Shown piece by piece: positions 10,346 to 19,145 of a stretch of DNA of 64,000 nt. This stretch comes from Actinernus sp. WN-2022 (lineage: Eukaryota; Cnidaria; Anthozoa; Actiniaria; Actinernidae): NCBI GenBank assembly GCA_030867875.1, contig JAOWCC010000028.1, forward strand, positions 186,001 to 250,000. Reading direction: 5' to 3'. Position numbers and translations under genes: made by a program. The notes under the pieces are model-generated. The model saw only the letters and a program-made list of their open reading frames with translations. It did no database searches and had not been told where the DNA came from. Positions within the stretch are counted from its first letter, which is position 1. Every line of letters begins with the position of its first letter.

Positions 10346-11023
10346 CTACATATTGGGTGTATATAAACCATCGAAGTTTTTTCTATACATCTTAGGGATA
10401 TGTTTAGACGTTTTATCCAATACCATGTAATCGAATGGTTCTATTGTAGCTTCTCGATATATATCTTCAAATTGTTTCCGACTTATGTTTTTACAGTTAT
10501 CATCAGCAATGTGTCTAATATCCTTATTATCTAATCCACTGAATAAAACGAAGCACTTAGTATTGCGGTATTTTGGTACGTCATAATAGCTTTGACACAA
10601 GTAAATGCAGTTACAGTTCTTATTTCTAGACAGCGAAAAATATTCTTTAACATTGCTCATATTTTTATTGTCAATTTTAATATCATCGAATACGATAACC
10701 TTATTCGCGCCATCATCTAATTCTTCAACATGTGTGATATCTTCTGGATCACCTAATTCAACATTACATATGTCATCGTCTTCTACTTCGTCGTTAATAA
10801 TATCATGAAATTCTTGTATCAGTTGATATTTATCCTGTTGTGGATTTAACGTGTATATTTTACAAGAATCATAATTCATCAATTTTAATAACATGTTTAT
10901 CAACAAGTTTGTTTTCCCCTGACCCGTACTACCAACTAACATGTAATGACAATCAGGTAATAAGAAGTGATGTTTTGGTTTCTGACTTATTTTTTCATTA
11001 TCATCGAAGTTGATGATATTCAT
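10346..11023 (-). CDS. Packaging ATPase, copy B (225 aa, intact)
   Basis: Full-length. It differs from copy C at residue 199 (Tyr for Phe) and residue 211 (Lys for Glu). It is the first complete ATPase after the transposon. Confidence 0.85.
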   Translation of the reverse strand: MNIINFDDNEKISQKPKHHFLLPDCHYMLVGSTGQGKTNLLINMLLKLMNYDSCKIYTLNPQQDKYQLIQEFHDIINDEVEDDDICNVELGDPEDITHVEELDDGANKVIVFDDIKIDNKNMSNVKEYFSLSRNKNCNCIYLCQSYYDVPKYRNTKCFVLFSGLDNKDIRHIADDNCKNISRKQFEDIYREATIEPFDYMVLDKTSKHIPKMYRKNFDGLYTPNM

Positions 11024-11050
11024 CTATTATAATATACGTATATAATATAA

Positions 11051-11616
11051 ATGAGTTTCACAAAATTTGGAACGTACATGAGCAAACACCAGTAAGAATA
11101 GTTAGTATTAATGCGAAAGAGATATCACTCTTATGGATTCAACGCGATACCAATTGGATTGATATACCCAATTACGAAATACAGCTAACACCAAAAGGCA
11201 CGAACATGATGAGACTATCATGCCGCCTATACATCTCAAACGACACGGGAGGAGGCATTTGTTCAGGCCACCACTTACAAACGATTATCGGTGTAAGTAA
11301 TTTACCAAATGCAGCGCTTGGTGTAAGGGACAGATGTGCATTTGCCTCACAACCACCAAGAGATCCAGAGACATTAGTTTGTGTTTCAGACGTTTCTTTC
11401 CATAAAAAAATTGGTAACAGCATTCTACACACGTATAAGCTGCAGTGTAAGATCACTGATACAGGAACGATGGTATTGAATAGACTGTATAATGGCACCA
11501 ATGCGACATGGAATGGGTATGTGAAATCGTCAATAATGGTCGAGGAAATCACAGGGGTTACTAAAAAAGTCGTTCAAAATGGGATAAACGAATATGCATC
11601 AAACTACTCAATCTGA
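11051..11616 (+). pseudogene. Capsid-like protein, copy B, broken
   Basis: A 28-bp deletion after AACG at 11074 shifts the frame eight codons after the ATG. The 36-bp short-form deletion is also present, with a TGTTCA junction instead of TGTCCA. An internal ATG at 11206 leaves 136 open codons, unlikely to be functional. Confidence 0.8.
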
Positions 11617-12184
11617 TCTTAGAGTAACGCAAGACATGGGGAGTACAAATTTCCTAAGCTAAGTTTCGGTAAGAACGCTACGTGAACCTTCGGAGCTTAA
11701 CTCAAATCTGACCTTAGAGTAATAAAACGCAAGACACGGGGAGTGCAAATTTACTAAGGGGGTACCAATTTCCCTAGGAAATAACTCTAGAGAATTTGCA
11801 CCGGGGAGTACATATTTCCTAGGACATTTGCACCGGGGAGTGCAAATTTACGGGTGTGCAAGTTTCCTGGGAGACGGGTATTCAAAGCAACGAAATATGT
11901 TACTTATTCAGTTCAGAGAGGCTTGTGAGCATTAGATGCTATCGATTGAGTTCAATTATCGAACGTTTGATCCAAGTTCAGTAGCTAGGATTGAACTCTG
12001 CTTACAGGGAACAAACAACAACGACTGATATTCAATCGAGAAGGGTAAAGGCATTCTTCATTCTTAGGCCCTTTGCAATGTAAATATAGCATGCATTAGC
12101 GAGGTTTTCGCTTCTGAACGAGGCTTATGCTTATGCTTCCGTCGTGTTGATTTTCACAAGAACATTAGTTTCTTGTGCTTACGC
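11617..12184. other. Unit non-coding region, copy B
   Basis: Same organisation as in copy C, with all four iteron-like repeats present. Confidence 0.65.
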
Positions 12185-12580
12185 TTACGCTTCCGTTTCT
12201 GCTTCCGTCGCTTCCGTCGCTAGTGAAAACCAGCCTTTAGGTGTTTCTAAAACGTCCTCATCTGGTACAAATACGACTTCTTTTTTTGGTGTTTTTAGTT
12301 TTTGTACTTCATTCAGGTATTTATTTGCGGCTAATTTTTGGTTGCCTAGTATTTTTGTTACTGTAGGTGATTTAGATGCTTTTATTTGTTTGTTCAGTAT
12401 TGTTATAGCATTTTTTATTAAGTATTCTGAAGGTGGATTTTCCAGACTCGGGTCGAACCCTAATTTTTCTAGTCGCTTAGATTCTTGTGTTCCAAAAATT
12501 GGTTTTACCTTCGGTTTCGTGCCACCATGCACCAACGGCTCCTTCGTCATCCTCAACCTCTTCATCTTCATCTTCCTCAT
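12185..12580 (-). CDS. Lysine-rich unit protein, copy B (131 aa)
   Basis: Intact. It has the RLRMTKEP variant shared with copies E, F and H, which marks one lineage of units. Confidence 0.6.
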   Translation of the reverse strand: MRKMKMKRLRMTKEPLVHGGTKPKVKPIFGTQESKRLEKLGFDPSLENPPSEYLIKNAITILNKQIKASKSPTVTKILGNQKLAANKYLNEVQKLKTPKKEVVFVPDEDVLETPKGWFSLATEATEAETEA

Positions 12581-12610
12581 AATGCGATGGTAGTTTACCG
12601 ATCCATGATT

Positions 12611-12922
12611 CTAAACCTTTAGTATAGATCCTTGTGTTGAGATTGCTTCAGTTAATATATCGATTGCTCCAGTGATGTTCTCTTGATTTTCTTGTAGCTG
12701 TTCAATCTGTTCAATCATTTCGTCCTGTTTCTTATCAGCCGCTTTCTGTGCTTTTTCGACAGATGTTGTGACAGGTTGATATAGCTTTTCGCCAGCTTCT
12801 CGTAATGATTGGTCACCTAACTTTTTATTGAGTAATCGTTGTTTTAAGATTTGCCTATTTTTCAAGAATGTATCAATCAAGTTTGCTCTTTCTTCTACTG
12901 TTTTAATAGTTCTGAATGACAT
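12611..12922 (-). CDS. Coiled-coil unit protein, copy B (103 aa)
   Basis: Intact and identical in length and sequence to the ORF of copy C. It lies 94 bp downstream of the copy C ATPase stop on the same strand. Confidence 0.6.
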   Translation of the reverse strand: MSFRTIKTVEERANLIDTFLKNRQILKQRLLNKKLGDQSLREAGEKLYQPVTTSVEKAQKAADKKQDEMIEQIEQLQENQENITGAIDILTEAISTQGSILKV

Positions 12923-13016
12923 ATATATGTATTAATTATATAATTCTTTACTCTAACTTATTCTAACTTTTTGAAATCATATATAAGCCACGTGAAAACC
13001 ATCAAAGTCTTTTTCT

Positions 13017-13694
13017 CTACATATTGGGTGTATATAAACCATCGAAGTTTTTTCTATACATCTCAGGGATATGTTTAGACGTTTTATCCAATACCATGAA
13101 ATCGAATGGTTCTATTGTAGCTTCTCGATATATATCTTCAAATTGTTTCCGACTTATGTTTTTACAGTTATCATCAGCAATGTGTCTAATATCCTTATTA
13201 TCTAATCCACTGAATAAAACGAAGCACTTAGTATTGCGGTATTTTGGTACGTCATAATAGCTTTGACACAAGTAAATGCAGTTACAGTTCTTATTTCTAG
13301 ACAGCGAAAAATATTCTTTAACATTGCTCATATTTTTATTGTCAATTTTAATATCATCGAATACGATAACCTTATTCGCGCCATCGTCTAATTCTTCAAC
13401 ATGTGTGATATCTTCTGGATCACCTAATTCAACATTACATATGTCATCGTCTTCTACTTCGTCGTTAATAATATCATGAAATTCTTGTATCAGTTGATAT
13501 TTATCCTGTTGTGGATTTAACGTGTATATTTTACAAGAATCATAATTCATCAATTTTAATAACATGTTTATCAACAAGTTTGTTTTCCCCTGACCCGTAC
13601 TACCAACTAACATGTAATGACAATCAGGTAATAAGAAGTGATGTTTTGGTTTCTGACTTATTTTTTCATTATCATCGAAGTTGATGATATTCAT
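13017..13694 (-). CDS. A32/FtsK-HerA-like packaging ATPase, copy C (reference)
   Basis: Predicted genome-packaging motor ATPase. Residues 29-39 carry the P-loop (LVGSTGQGKTN). Residues 109-115 carry Walker B (VIVFDDI). Residues 125-151 hold the segment VKEYFSLSRNKNC then IYLCQSYYDVPK, which matches the arginine and glutamine/serine region typical of polinton, adintovirus and polinton-like virus ATPases. An acidic insert sits at residues 78-104. In that family the enzyme hydrolyses ATP to drive DNA into preformed capsids. At 225 aa it is close to the compact end of the family. The start is fixed by a conserved ATG 27 bp from the divergent capsid-like gene. It is intact in seven of eleven copies. 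Family membership is clear from motifs; the packaging role is inferred from the family. Confidence 0.88.
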   Translation of the reverse strand: MNIINFDDNEKISQKPKHHFLLPDCHYMLVGSTGQGKTNLLINMLLKLMNYDSCKIYTLNPQQDKYQLIQEFHDIINDEVEDDDICNVELGDPEDITHVEELDDGANKVIVFDDIKIDNKNMSNVKEYFSLSRNKNCNCIYLCQSYYDVPKYRNTKCFVLFSGLDNKDIRHIADDNCKNISRKQFEDIYREATIEPFDFMVLDKTSKHIPEMYRKNFDGLYTPNM

Positions 13695-13721
13695 CTATTA
13701 TAATATACGTATATAATATAA
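13695..13721. promoter_or_regulatory. 27-bp divergent promoter between ATPase and capsid-like genes
   Basis: Both ATG codons are separated by only 27 bp, built around the palindromic core ATATACGTATAT with TATAAT on each side. All copies keep this spacing: 502-528, 11024-11050, 13695-13721, 16430-16456, 19119-19145, 21816-21842, 25558-25584, 28221-28247, 30920-30946, 33651-33677 and 36390-36416. Copies G and I have one A-to-G change. A TCTA tetramer in AT-rich sequence recalls giant-virus and virophage late promoters, which is only suggestive. Confidence 0.6.
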
Positions 13722-14351
13722 ATGAGTTTCACAAAATTTGGAACGTTTCGAAATGGAAGCCGTGATGAGTGCATACATGACCAAACACCAGTAAGAATAG
13801 TTAGTATTAATGCGAAAGAGATATCACTCTTATGGATTCAACGCGATACCAATTGGATTGATATACCCAATTACGAAATACAGCTAACACCAAAAGGCAC
13901 GAACATGATGAGACTATCATGCCGCCTATACATCTCAAACGACACTGGAGGAGGCATTTTTTGGTTCCGGTGGATTCTATTAACACCAACAACAAGTCCA
14001 GGCCACCACTTACAAACGATTATCGGTGTAAGTAATTTACCAAATGCAGGGCTTGGTGTAAGGGACAGATGTGCATTTGCCTCACAACCACCAAGAGATC
14101 CAGAGACATTAGTTTGTGTTTCAGACGTTTCTTTCCATAAAAAAATTGGTAACAGCATTCTACACACGTATAAGCTGCAGTGTAAGATCACTGATACAGG
14201 AACGATGGTATTGAATAGACTGTATAATGGCACCAATGCGACATGGAATGGGTATGTGAAATCGTCAATAATGGTCGAGGAAATCACAGGGGTTACTAAA
14301 AAAGTCGTTCAAAATGGGATAAACGAATATGCATCAAACTACTCAATCTGA
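13722..14351 (+). CDS. Capsid-like beta-rich protein, copy C (209 aa, reference)
   Basis: Unrecognised by family, but the composition suits a small jelly-roll virion protein. Alternating hydrophobic stretches predict beta strands at about residues 23-41, 50-71, 77-90, 97-103, 128-137, 145-158, 161-168 and 176-187. They are joined by Gly/Pro/Asn turns such as DTGGG and NGTNATWNG. There is no signal peptide or transmembrane segment. It is the only plus-strand gene of the unit and is divergent from the packaging ATPase, a pairing typical of virion genes. Its size is near the small end of single-jelly-roll penton or capsid proteins. This is inference from composition and context. It could also be a non-structural beta protein. 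Confidence 0.6.
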   Translation: MSFTKFGTFRNGSRDECIHDQTPVRIVSINAKEISLLWIQRDTNWIDIPNYEIQLTPKGTNMMRLSCRLYISNDTGGGIFWFRWILLTPTTSPGHHLQTIIGVSNLPNAGLGVRDRCAFASQPPRDPETLVCVSDVSFHKKIGNSILHTYKLQCKITDTGTMVLNRLYNGTNATWNGYVKSSIMVEEITGVTKKVVQNGINEYASNYSI

Positions 14352-14600
14352 TCTTAGAGTAACGCAAGACATGGGGAGTACAAATTTCCTAAGCTAAGTT
14401 TCGGTAAGAACGCTACGTGAACCTTCGGAGCTTAACTCAAATCTGACCTTAGAGTAATAAAACGCAAGACACGGGGAGTGCAACTTTACTAAGGGGGTAC
14501 CAATTTCCCTAGGAAATAACTCTAGAGAATTTGCACCGGGGAGTACATATTTCCTAGGACATTTGCACCGGGGAGTGCAAATTTACGGGTGTGCAAGTTT
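14345..14600. promoter_or_regulatory. Iteron-like repeats in unit non-coding region, copy C
   Basis: The motif GGGGAGTRCAWNTTTMC occurs at 14373, 14473, 14538 and 14570. The block containing CTTAGAGTAA and CGCAAGACA occurs twice about 100 bp apart. TTTGCAC and GTGCAAA flank CGGGGA as a short inverted pair around 14562-14580. CCTAGG-type sites recur between repeats. Equivalent blocks exist in every copy. Repeats of this kind often bind replication or packaging proteins, but this sequence could also be a promoter or simply a duplicated spacer. Confidence 0.5.
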
Positions 14601-14919
14601 CCTGGGAGACGGGTATTCAAAGCAACGAAATATGTTACTTATTCAGTTCAGAGAGGCTTGTGAGCATTAGATGCTATCGATTGAGTTCAATTATCGAACG
14701 TTTGATCCAAGTTCAGTAGCTAGGATTGAACTCTGCTTACAGGGAACAAACAACAACGACTGATATTCAATCGAGAAGGGTAAAGGCATTCTTCATTCTT
14801 AAGCCCTTTGCAATGTAAATATAGCATGCATTAGCGAGGTTTTCGCTTCTGAACGAGGCTTATGCTTATGCTTCCGTCGTGTTGATTTTCACAAGAACAT
14901 TAGTTTCTTGTGCTTACGC
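14352..14919. other. Unit non-coding region, copy C
   Basis: This holds the iteron block, then AT-balanced sequence with ATCGATTGAGTTCAATTATCGAA and TCCAAGTTCAGTAGCTAGGATTGAACT (a short TTCAATTATCGAA / TTGAACT palindromic area). It ends in a GCTTATGCTTATGCTTCCG simple repeat. No gene is supported. Confidence 0.6.
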
Positions 14920-15315
14920 TTACGCTTCCGTTTCTGCTTCCGTCGCTTCCGTCGCTAGTGAAAACCAGCCTTTAGGTGTTTCTAAAACGTCCTCATCTGG
15001 TACAAATACGACTTCTTTTTTTGGTGTTTTTAGTTTTTGTACTTCATTCAGGTATTTATTTGCGGCTAATTTTTGGTTGCCTAGTATTTTTGTTACTGTA
15101 GGTGATTTAGATGCTTTTATTTGTTTGTTCAGTATTGTTATAGCATTTTTTATTAAGTATTCTGAAGGTGGATTTTCCAGACTCGGGTCGAACCCTAATT
15201 TTTCTAGTCGCTTAGATTCTTGTGTTCCAAAAATTGGTTTTACCTTCGGTTTCGTGCCACCATGCACCAACGGCTCCTTCGTAATCCTCAACCTCTTCAT
15301 CTTCATCTTCCTCAT
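14920..15315 (-). CDS. Lysine-rich unit protein, copy C (131 aa, reference)
   Basis: The N-terminus is strongly basic (MRKMKMKRLRITK). The body is lysine-rich (GGTKPKVKPIFG, then an alpha-helical stretch around residues 46-90 with NKQIKASKS and NQKLAANKYLNEVQKLK) and the end is acidic (ATEATEAETEA). No family is recognised. It follows the coiled-coil ORF in the same frame, separated only by one TAG and ten codons. The first residues overlap an acidic alternative frame, and the acidic tail overlaps a basic alternative frame. The ORF may therefore be one part of a larger ancestral protein. A nucleic-acid-binding virion protein is possible but unproven. Confidence 0.55.
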   Translation of the reverse strand: MRKMKMKRLRITKEPLVHGGTKPKVKPIFGTQESKRLEKLGFDPSLENPPSEYLIKNAITILNKQIKASKSPTVTKILGNQKLAANKYLNEVQKLKTPKKEVVFVPDEDVLETPKGWFSLATEATEAETEA

Positions 15316-15345
15316 AATGCGGTGGTAGTTTACCGATCCATGATT

Positions 15346-15657
15346 CTAAACCTTTAGTATAGATCCTTGTGTTGAGATTGCTTCAGTTAATATATCGATT
15401 GCTCCAGTGATGTTCTCTTGATTTTCTTGTAGCTGTTCAATCTGTTCAATCATTTCGTCCTGTTTCTTATCAGCCGCTTTCTGTGCTTTTTCGACAGATG
15501 TTGTGACAGGTTGATATAGCTTTTCGCCAGCTTCTCGTAATGATTGGTCACCTAACTTTTTATTGAGTAATCGTTGTTTTAAGATTTGCCTATTTTTCAA
15601 GAATGTATCAATCAAGTTTGCTCTTTCTTCTACTGTTTTAATAGTTCTGAATGACAT
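15346..15657 (-). CDS. Coiled-coil unit protein, copy C (103 aa, reference)
   Basis: Predicted alpha-helical throughout. A helix rich in Lys/Arg (residues 8-40) is followed by a heptad-like region (about 52-95: SVEKAQKAADKKQDEMIEQ, then IEQLQENQENITGAIDILTE). No family is recognised. The ATG lies 94 bp downstream of an ATPase stop on the same strand, in AT-rich DNA with the palindrome ACATATATATGT, so it could be cotranscribed or have its own promoter. It is intact in nine copies. A scaffold or minor virion role would fit the neighbours but is inference. Confidence 0.6.
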   Translation of the reverse strand: MSFRTIKTVEERANLIDTFLKNRQILKQRLLNKKLGDQSLREAGEKLYQPVTTSVEKAQKAADKKQDEMIEQIEQLQENQENITGAIDILTEAISTQGSILKV

Positions 15658-15751
15658 ATATATGTATTAATTATATAATTCTTTACTCTAACTTATTCTA
15701 ACTTTTTGAAATCATATATAAGCCACGTGAAAACCATCAAAGTCTTTTTCT

Positions 15752-16429
15752 CTACATATTGGGTGTATATAAACCATCGAAGTTTTTTCTATACATCTCA
15801 GGGATATGTTTAGACGTTTTATCCAATACCATGAAATCGAATGGTTCTATTGTAGCTTCTCGATATATATCTTCAAATTGTTTCCGACTTATGTTTTTAC
15901 AGTTATCATCAGCAATGTGTCTAATATCCTTATTATCTAATCCACTGAATAAAACGAAGCACTTAGTATTGCGGTATTTTGGTACGTCATAATAGCTTTG
16001 ACACAAGTAAATGCAGTTACAGTTCTTATTTCTAGACAGCGAAAAATATTCTTTAACATTGCTCATATTTTTATTGTCAATTTTAATATCATCGAATACG
16101 ATAACCTTATTCGCGCCATCGTCTAATTCTTCAACATGTGTGATATCTTCTGGATCACCTAATTCAACATTACATATGTCATCGTCTTCTACTTCGTCGT
16201 TAATAATATCATGAAATTCTTGTATCAGTTGATATTTATCCTGTTGTGGATTTAACGTGTATATTTTACAAGAATCATAATTCATCAATTTTAATAACAT
16301 GTTTATCAACAAGTTTGTTTTCCCCTGACCCGTACTACCAACTAACATGTAATGACAATCAGGTAATAAGAAGTGATGTTTTGGTTTCTGACTTATTTTT
16401 TCATTATCATCGAAGTTGATGATATTCAT
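15752..16429 (-). CDS. Packaging ATPase, copy D (225 aa, intact)
   Basis: Identical in protein sequence to copy C. All motifs are retained. Confidence 0.87.
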   Translation of the reverse strand: MNIINFDDNEKISQKPKHHFLLPDCHYMLVGSTGQGKTNLLINMLLKLMNYDSCKIYTLNPQQDKYQLIQEFHDIINDEVEDDDICNVELGDPEDITHVEELDDGANKVIVFDDIKIDNKNMSNVKEYFSLSRNKNCNCIYLCQSYYDVPKYRNTKCFVLFSGLDNKDIRHIADDNCKNISRKQFEDIYREATIEPFDFMVLDKTSKHIPEMYRKNFDGLYTPNM

Positions 16430-16456
16430 CTATTATAATATACGTATATAATATAA

Positions 16457-17020
16457 ATGAGTTTCACAAAATTTGGAACGTTTCGAAATGGAAGCCGTGA
16501 TGAGTGCATACATGAGCAAACACCAGTAAGAATAGTTAGTATTAATGCGAAAGAGATATCACTCTTATGGATTCAACGCGATACCAATTGGATTGATATA
16601 CCCAATTACGAAATACAGCTAACACCAAAAGGCACGAACATGATGAGACTATCATGCCGCCTATACATCTCAAACGACACGGGAGGAGGCATTTGTCCAG
16701 GCCACCACTTACAAACGATTATCGGTGTAAGTAATTTACCAAATGCAGCGCTTGGTGTAAGGGACAGATGTGCATTTGCCTCACAACCACCAAGAGATCC
16801 AGAGACATTAGTTTGTGTTTCAGACGTTTCTTTCCATAAAAATTTTGGTAACAGCATTCTACACACGTATAAGCTGCAGTGTAAGATCACTGATACAGGA
16901 ACGATGGTATTGAATAGACTGTATAATGGCACCAATGCGACATGGAATGGGTATGTGAAATCGTCAATAATGGTCGAGGAAATCACAGGGTTACTAAAAA
17001 AGTCGTTCAAAATGGGATAA
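16457..17020 (+). pseudogene. Capsid-like protein, copy D, short form with altered C-terminus
   Basis: Lacks the 36 bp encoding residues 80-91. It also lacks one G in the GGGG run near 16989, which replaces the last 20 or so residues with LLKKSFKMG and a stop at 17020. The original stop would be at 17049. The same two lesions are shared with copies E and F. Confidence 0.75.
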
Positions 17021-17049
17021 ACGAATATGCATCAAACTACTCAATCTGA

Positions 17050-17617
17050 TCTTAGAGTAACGCAAGACATGGGGAGTACAAATTTCCTAAGCTAAGTTTC
17101 GGTAAGAACGCTACGTGAACCTTCGGAGCTTAACTCAAATCTGACCTTAGAGTAATAAAACGCAAGACACGGGGAGTGCAAATTTACTAAGGGGGTACCA
17201 ATTTCCCTAGGAAATAACTCTAGAGAATTTGCACCGGGGAGTACATATTTCCTAGGACATTTGCACCGGGGAGTGCAAATTTACGGGTGTGCAAGTTTCC
17301 TGGGAGACGGGTATTCAAAGCAACGAAATATGTTACTTATTCAGTTCAGAGAGGCTTGTGAGCATTAGATGCTATCGATTGAGTTCAATTATCGAACGTT
17401 TGATCCAAGTTCAGTAGCTAGGATTGAACTCTGCTTACAGGGAACAAACAACAACGACTGATATTCAATCGAGAAGGGTAAAGGCATTCTTCATTCTTAG
17501 GCCCTTTGCAATGTAAATATAGCATGCATTAGCGAGGTTTTCGCTTCTGAACGAGGCTTATGCTTATGCTTCCGTCGTGTTGATTTTCACAAGAACATTA
17601 GTTTCTTGTGCTTACGC
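17050..17617. other. Unit non-coding region, copy D
   Basis: All four iteron-like repeats are present; nothing additional. Confidence 0.6.
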
Positions 17618-18004
17618 TTACGCTTCCGTTTCTGCTTCCGTCGCTAGTGAAAACCAGCCTTTAGGTGTTTCTAAAACGTCCTCATCTGGTACAAATACGA
17701 CTTCTTTTTTTGGTGTTTTTAGTTTTTGTACTTCATTCAGGTATTTATTTGCGGCTAATTTTTGGTTGCCTAGTATTTTTGTTACTGTAGATGATTTAGA
17801 TGCTTTTATTTGTTTGTTCAGTATTGTTATAGCATTTTTTATTAAGTATTCTGAAGGTGGATTTTCCAGACTCGGGTCGAACCCTAATTTTTCTAGTCGC
17901 TTAGATTCTTGTGTTCCAAAAATTGGTTTTACCTTCGGTTTCGTGCCACCATGCACCAACGGCTCCTTCGTAATCCTCAACCTCTTCATCTTCATCTTCC
18001 TCAT
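17618..18004 (-). CDS. Lysine-rich unit protein, copy D (128 aa)
   Basis: One 9-bp unit (CTTCCGTCG on the plus strand) is missing from the terminal simple repeat, removing three residues of the acidic tail in frame. Pro52 is Ser. Confidence 0.6.
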   Translation of the reverse strand: MRKMKMKRLRITKEPLVHGGTKPKVKPIFGTQESKRLEKLGFDPSLENPPSEYLIKNAITILNKQIKASKSSTVTKILGNQKLAANKYLNEVQKLKTPKKEVVFVPDEDVLETPKGWFSLATEAETEA

Positions 18005-18034
18005 AATGCGGTGGTAGTTTACCGATCCATGATT

Positions 18035-18346
18035 CTAAACCTTTAGTATAGATCCTTGTGTTGAGATTGCTTCAGTTAATATATCGATTGCTCCAGTGAT
18101 GTTCTCTTGATTTTCTTGTAGCTGTTCAATCTGTTCAATCATTTCGTCCTGTTTCTTATCAGCCGCTTTCTGTGCTTTTTCGACAGATGTTGTGACAGGT
18201 TGATATAGCTTTTCGCCAGCTTCTCGTAATGATTGGTCACCTAACTTTTTATTGAGTAATCGTTGTTTTAAGATTTGCCTATTTTTCAAGAATGTATCAA
18301 TCAAGTTTGCTCTTTCTTCTACTGTTTTAATAGTTCTGAATGACAT
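18035..18346 (-). CDS. Coiled-coil unit protein, copy D (103 aa)
   Basis: Intact and identical to copy C at the protein level. Confidence 0.6.
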   Translation of the reverse strand: MSFRTIKTVEERANLIDTFLKNRQILKQRLLNKKLGDQSLREAGEKLYQPVTTSVEKAQKAADKKQDEMIEQIEQLQENQENITGAIDILTEAISTQGSILKV

Positions 18347-18440
18347 ATATATGTATTAATTATATAATTCTTTACTCTAACTTATTCTAACTTTTTGAAA
18401 TCATATATAAGCCACGTGAAAACCATCAAAGTCTTTTTCT

Positions 18441-19118
18441 CTACATATTGGGTGTATATAAACCATCGAAGTTTTTTCTATACATCTCAGGGATATGTTT
18501 AGACGTTTTATCCAATACCATGAAATCGAATGGTTCTATTGTAGCTTCTCGATATATATCTTCAAATTGTTTCCGACTTATGTTTTTACAGTTATCATCA
18601 GCAATGTGTCTAATATCCTTATTATCTAATCCACTGAATAAAACGAAGCACTTAGTATTGCGGTATTTTGGTACGTCATAATAGCTTTGACACAAGTAAA
18701 TGCAGTTACAGTTCTTATTTCTAGACAGCGAAAAATATTCTTTAACATTGCTCATATTTTTATTGTCAATTTTAATATCATCGAATACGATAACCTTATT
18801 CGCGCCATCATCTAATTCTTCAACATGTGTGATATCTTCTGGATCACCTAATTCAACATTACATATGTCATCGTCTTCTACTTCGTCGTTAATAATATCA
18901 TGAAATTCTTGTATCAGTTGATATTTATCCTGTTGTGGATTTAACGTGTATATTTTACAAGAATCATAATTCATCAATTTTAATAACATGTTTATCAACA
19001 AGTTTGTTTTCCCCTGACCCGTACTACCAACTAACATGTAATGACAATCAGGTAATAAGAAGTGATGTTTTGGTTTCTGACTTATTTTTTCATTATCATC
19101 GAAGTTGATGATATTCAT
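18441..19118 (-). CDS. Packaging ATPase, copy E (225 aa, intact)
   Basis: Identical in protein sequence to copy C, with at least one silent difference (GCGCCATCATC versus GCGCCATCGTC). Confidence 0.87.
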   Translation of the reverse strand: MNIINFDDNEKISQKPKHHFLLPDCHYMLVGSTGQGKTNLLINMLLKLMNYDSCKIYTLNPQQDKYQLIQEFHDIINDEVEDDDICNVELGDPEDITHVEELDDGANKVIVFDDIKIDNKNMSNVKEYFSLSRNKNCNCIYLCQSYYDVPKYRNTKCFVLFSGLDNKDIRHIADDNCKNISRKQFEDIYREATIEPFDFMVLDKTSKHIPEMYRKNFDGLYTPNM

Positions 19119-19145
19119 CTATTATAATATACGTATATAATATAA

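Noticed and set aside
13276..13479. 67-codon plus-strand ORF MQLQFLFLDSEKYSLTLLIF inside the ATPase
   Set aside because: Antisense to the Walker B region of the ATPase, whose motifs are unmistakable.
13017..13694. Bacterial FtsK or plasmid TraG-like gene from contamination
   Set aside because: The motif order and small size fit eukaryotic-virus A32-like ATPases. The array is joined to DNA with spliced exons, SINEs and LINEs and is interrupted by eukaryote-type transposons.
13959..13994. The 36-bp segment as a very short intron
   Set aside because: It lacks GT...AG borders at usable positions and is coding in frame in the long form.
13871..14287. 138-codon minus-strand ORF MISSTIIDDFTYPFHVALVP inside the capsid-like gene
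   Set aside because: Antisense shadow. The plus-strand frame has balanced composition and the conserved divergent start.
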